Assembly: GCA_016303035.1 (NCBI GenBank)
Contig: JAEDML010000069.1
Location: 1 to 6,706 of the forward strand
Direction: 5' to 3'
DNA from: Clostridiaceae bacterium
Lineage (GTDB): Bacteria; Bacillota; Clostridia; Oscillospirales; Acutalibacteraceae
DNA length: 6,706 nt
In this document: piece by piece, positions 5,136 to 6,706 of the stretch
Numbering within the stretch: position 1 is the stretch's first letter
How the letters are laid out: each line of letters opens with the position of its first letter
Program-made: the position numbers and the translations under genes
Notes under the pieces: model-generated
What the model saw: the letters and a program-made list of their open reading frames with translations, nothing else
The model's database searches: none
Told to the model about the DNA's origin: nothing

Positions 5136-6706
5136 CTATTTTTTATTACTGGCGTTTTTTCTGACCGAAGGAACCTTGTAGTAGGTAACCGACATTGCAG
5201 GTATATCAATAGCTATCGAATTTTCATAACCGTGCATCGGAATTTTCTCGCTCTTATACCCTGCGCGGCGCGGCTCCTCGCTGCCGCCGAATTTCACATA
5301 ATCGGAGCAGAATATCGGTCTGTAGCTTCCTTTGCGCGGAACGCCTATACGGTAATTATTGCGTTCAACCGGCACAAAGTTGCAGACAACTATTATTTCA
5401 TTTCCCGATTTATCTATTCTTCTGAAAGAAATAATGCTTTGCTTGTTATCGTCGTTCGAAATCCAGTTGAAGCCCTCCCACGAGTAATCGACTTCCCAAA
5501 ACTCACGGTGTTCAAGATAAAAACTGTTAAGCTCTTTTACAAATTGCTGCATTTTTCTGTGGGCATCATATCCGAGCAAAAGCCAGTCTAACTGCTGCTC
5601 GTAATTCCATTCTATAAACTGTGCAAACTCCTGTCCCATAAACAAAAGCTTTTTACCCGGGTGCGCCATCATATAAGCATAAAACGCCCTAAGCCCCTTA
5701 AATTTATCGTCATAATCACCGGGGATTTTATTTATCATCGAGCACTTGCCGTGTACAACCTCGTCATGTGAAATCGGTAGTATATAATTTTCCGAAAAAG
5801 CATAGAAGAACGAAAATGTAAGGCAGTCGTGATTATCCTTCCTGAAAAGCGGATCAAGCGACATATAACGAATCATATCGTTCATCCAGCCCATATTCCA
5901 CTTAAAGTTGAAACCGAGCCCGCCGTCATACGGCGGTTTTGTTACCATAGGCCACGCGGTGGACTCCTCGGCAATCATCATAACGCTAGGATCCGCCTCA
6001 AACGCCGCGCTGTTGACCTGTCTTAAAAATTCAACCGCCTCAAGATTTTCGTGACCGCCGTAGCTATTGGCAATCCATTCGCCGTCTCTCCGTCCGTAGT
6101 CAAGATACAGCATGGAAGCGACCGCATCTACACGCAGACCGTCGATATGGAATTCCTTAATCCAATAAACCGCGCTTGAAGCAAGAAAGCTTACCACCTG
6201 CGGCTTACCGTAATCGAAAACCGCTGTTCCCCATTCCTTATGCTCGCCCTTTCTCGGATCGGCATACTCATAGCATGCAGTACCGTCAAAACGGTAAAGC
6301 CCGAACTTATCCTTGGGGAAATGCGCCGGAACCCAGTCAAGTATTACGCCGATTCCGCTTTGGTGCATAATATCGACAAACCTTTTAAAATCTGCCGGCG
6401 TTCCGTAGCGCGAGGTAGGAGCAAAATATCCGCTTACCTGATAACCCCACGAGCCTTCAAAGGGGTATTCTGTAACCGGCATGAGCTCGATATGAGTATA
6501 GCCCATATCCTTTACATAGGCGGAAAGCTCCTCTGCCAGCTTTACATAATCATAGGTGTTTCCGTCCTCATACCGCCTCCACGAACCGGCGTGTACCTCG
6601 TATATATTTACCGGAGAGTCGTACGACGCTTTTTTTGCGGCACGCCAGTCACTGTCATTCCATTTATAATTATCATCGTTATAAATCTTGGAAGCGTTGC
6701 CGGGAG
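5136..6706 (-). CDS. glgB: 1,4-alpha-glucan branching enzyme (GH13), N-terminus outside window
   Basis: Cuts alpha-1,4 glucan chains and reattaches them through alpha-1,6 bonds to branch glycogen. The reading frame is open to the right edge: upstream of the Met at 6506 it continues through SPVNIYEVHAGSWRR and YKWND, typical of GlgB, so about 523 codons are present and roughly 110-130 N-terminal residues (carbohydrate-binding module region) are missing. Counting from that Met: DWVPAHFPKD at 57-66, GLRVDAVASM at 123-132 with nucleophile Asp127, MIAEES at 177-182 with acid/base Glu180, and ISHDEVVHGK at 245-254 with Asp248. All GH13 catalytic residues are intact. The C-terminal all-beta domain ends at about 444 and is followed by a short basic Asn/Lys tail. 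It is the first glg gene visible; its promoter lies outside the window. Stop is TAA. Confidence 0.97.
   Translation of the reverse strand, partial: PGNASKIYNDDNYKWNDSDWRAAKKASYDSPVNIYEVHAGSWRRYEDGNTYDYVKLAEELSAYVKDMGYTHIELMPVTEYPFEGSWGYQVSGYFAPTSRYGTPADFKRFVDIMHQSGIGVILDWVPAHFPKDKFGLYRFDGTACYEYADPRKGEHKEWGTAVFDYGKPQVVSFLASSAVYWIKEFHIDGLRVDAVASMLYLDYGRRDGEWIANSYGGHENLEAVEFLRQVNSAAFEADPSVMMIAEESTAWPMVTKPPYDGGLGFNFKWNMGWMNDMIRYMSLDPLFRKDNHDCLTFSFFYAFSENYILPISHDEVVHGKCSMINKIPGDYDDKFKGLRAFYAYMMAHPGKKLLFMGQEFAQFIEWNYEQQLDWLLLGYDAHRKMQQFVKELNSFYLEHREFWEVDYSWEGFNWISNDDNKQSIISFRRIDKSGNEIIVVCNFVPVERNNYRIGVPRKGSYRPIFCSDYVKFGGSEEPRRAGYKSEKIPMHGYENSIAIDIPAMSVTYYKVPSVRKNASNKK

Noticed and set aside
1..6706. 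CRISPR arrays, tRNA or rRNA genes, insertion sequences, phage genes
   Set aside because: I saw no regularly spaced repeats, tRNA-like cloverleaf in the gaps, transposase motifs or phage-type proteins; intergenic space totals only a few hundred bases.

Overview
The window holds the distal part of a glycogen biosynthesis cluster followed by a cell-envelope gene and a very small gene. Every supported gene lies on the minus strand, so transcription runs from high to low coordinates. The order along the transcript is glgB (upstream end cut off by the window), glgC, glgD, glgA, uppP, then a stand-alone 82-residue FakA-type domain. A GlgC/GlgD pair, strong GGAGG-type ribosome binding sites and medium G+C content point to a Bacillota member, most likely a gut-type clostridium of the Ruminococcaceae/Oscillospiraceae kind. 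That placement is inferred from protein character, not from a search.

Region by region: 6706-5136 is glgB, the branching enzyme, with its catalytic residues intact and its N-terminal part outside the window. The gap 5135-5062 is AT-rich and holds a possible promoter, an 8-bp inverted repeat and the glgC Shine-Dalgarno. glgC (5061-3847) and glgD (3850-2738) overlap by ATGA. glgA (2712-1291) follows after 25 bases. Between glgA and uppP sits a perfect 17-bp inverted repeat with a 4-base loop. uppP (1211-369) is followed after 24 bases by the small gene (344-96). The last 95 bases contain a good sigma-A-like promoter reading out of the left end.

Together GlgC (catalytic) and GlgD (degenerate partner) make ADP-glucose from glucose-1-phosphate and ATP, GlgA polymerises it into alpha-1,4 glucan, and GlgB introduces alpha-1,6 branches. 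No phosphorylase or debranching gene is present here. UppP recycles the undecaprenyl carrier lipid for the wall and has no obvious metabolic link to glycogen; the hairpin between glgA and uppP may separate their mRNA levels.

Most of this is ordinary core metabolism and I see no clearly new multi-gene system. The points worth checking are the methionine at the position of the ADP-glucose-binding lysine in GlgA, the isolated FakA-middle-domain protein lacking the putative zinc cysteine, the perfect intergenic hairpin without a U-tract, the start codons of glgA and glgC, and the outward promoter at the left edge.
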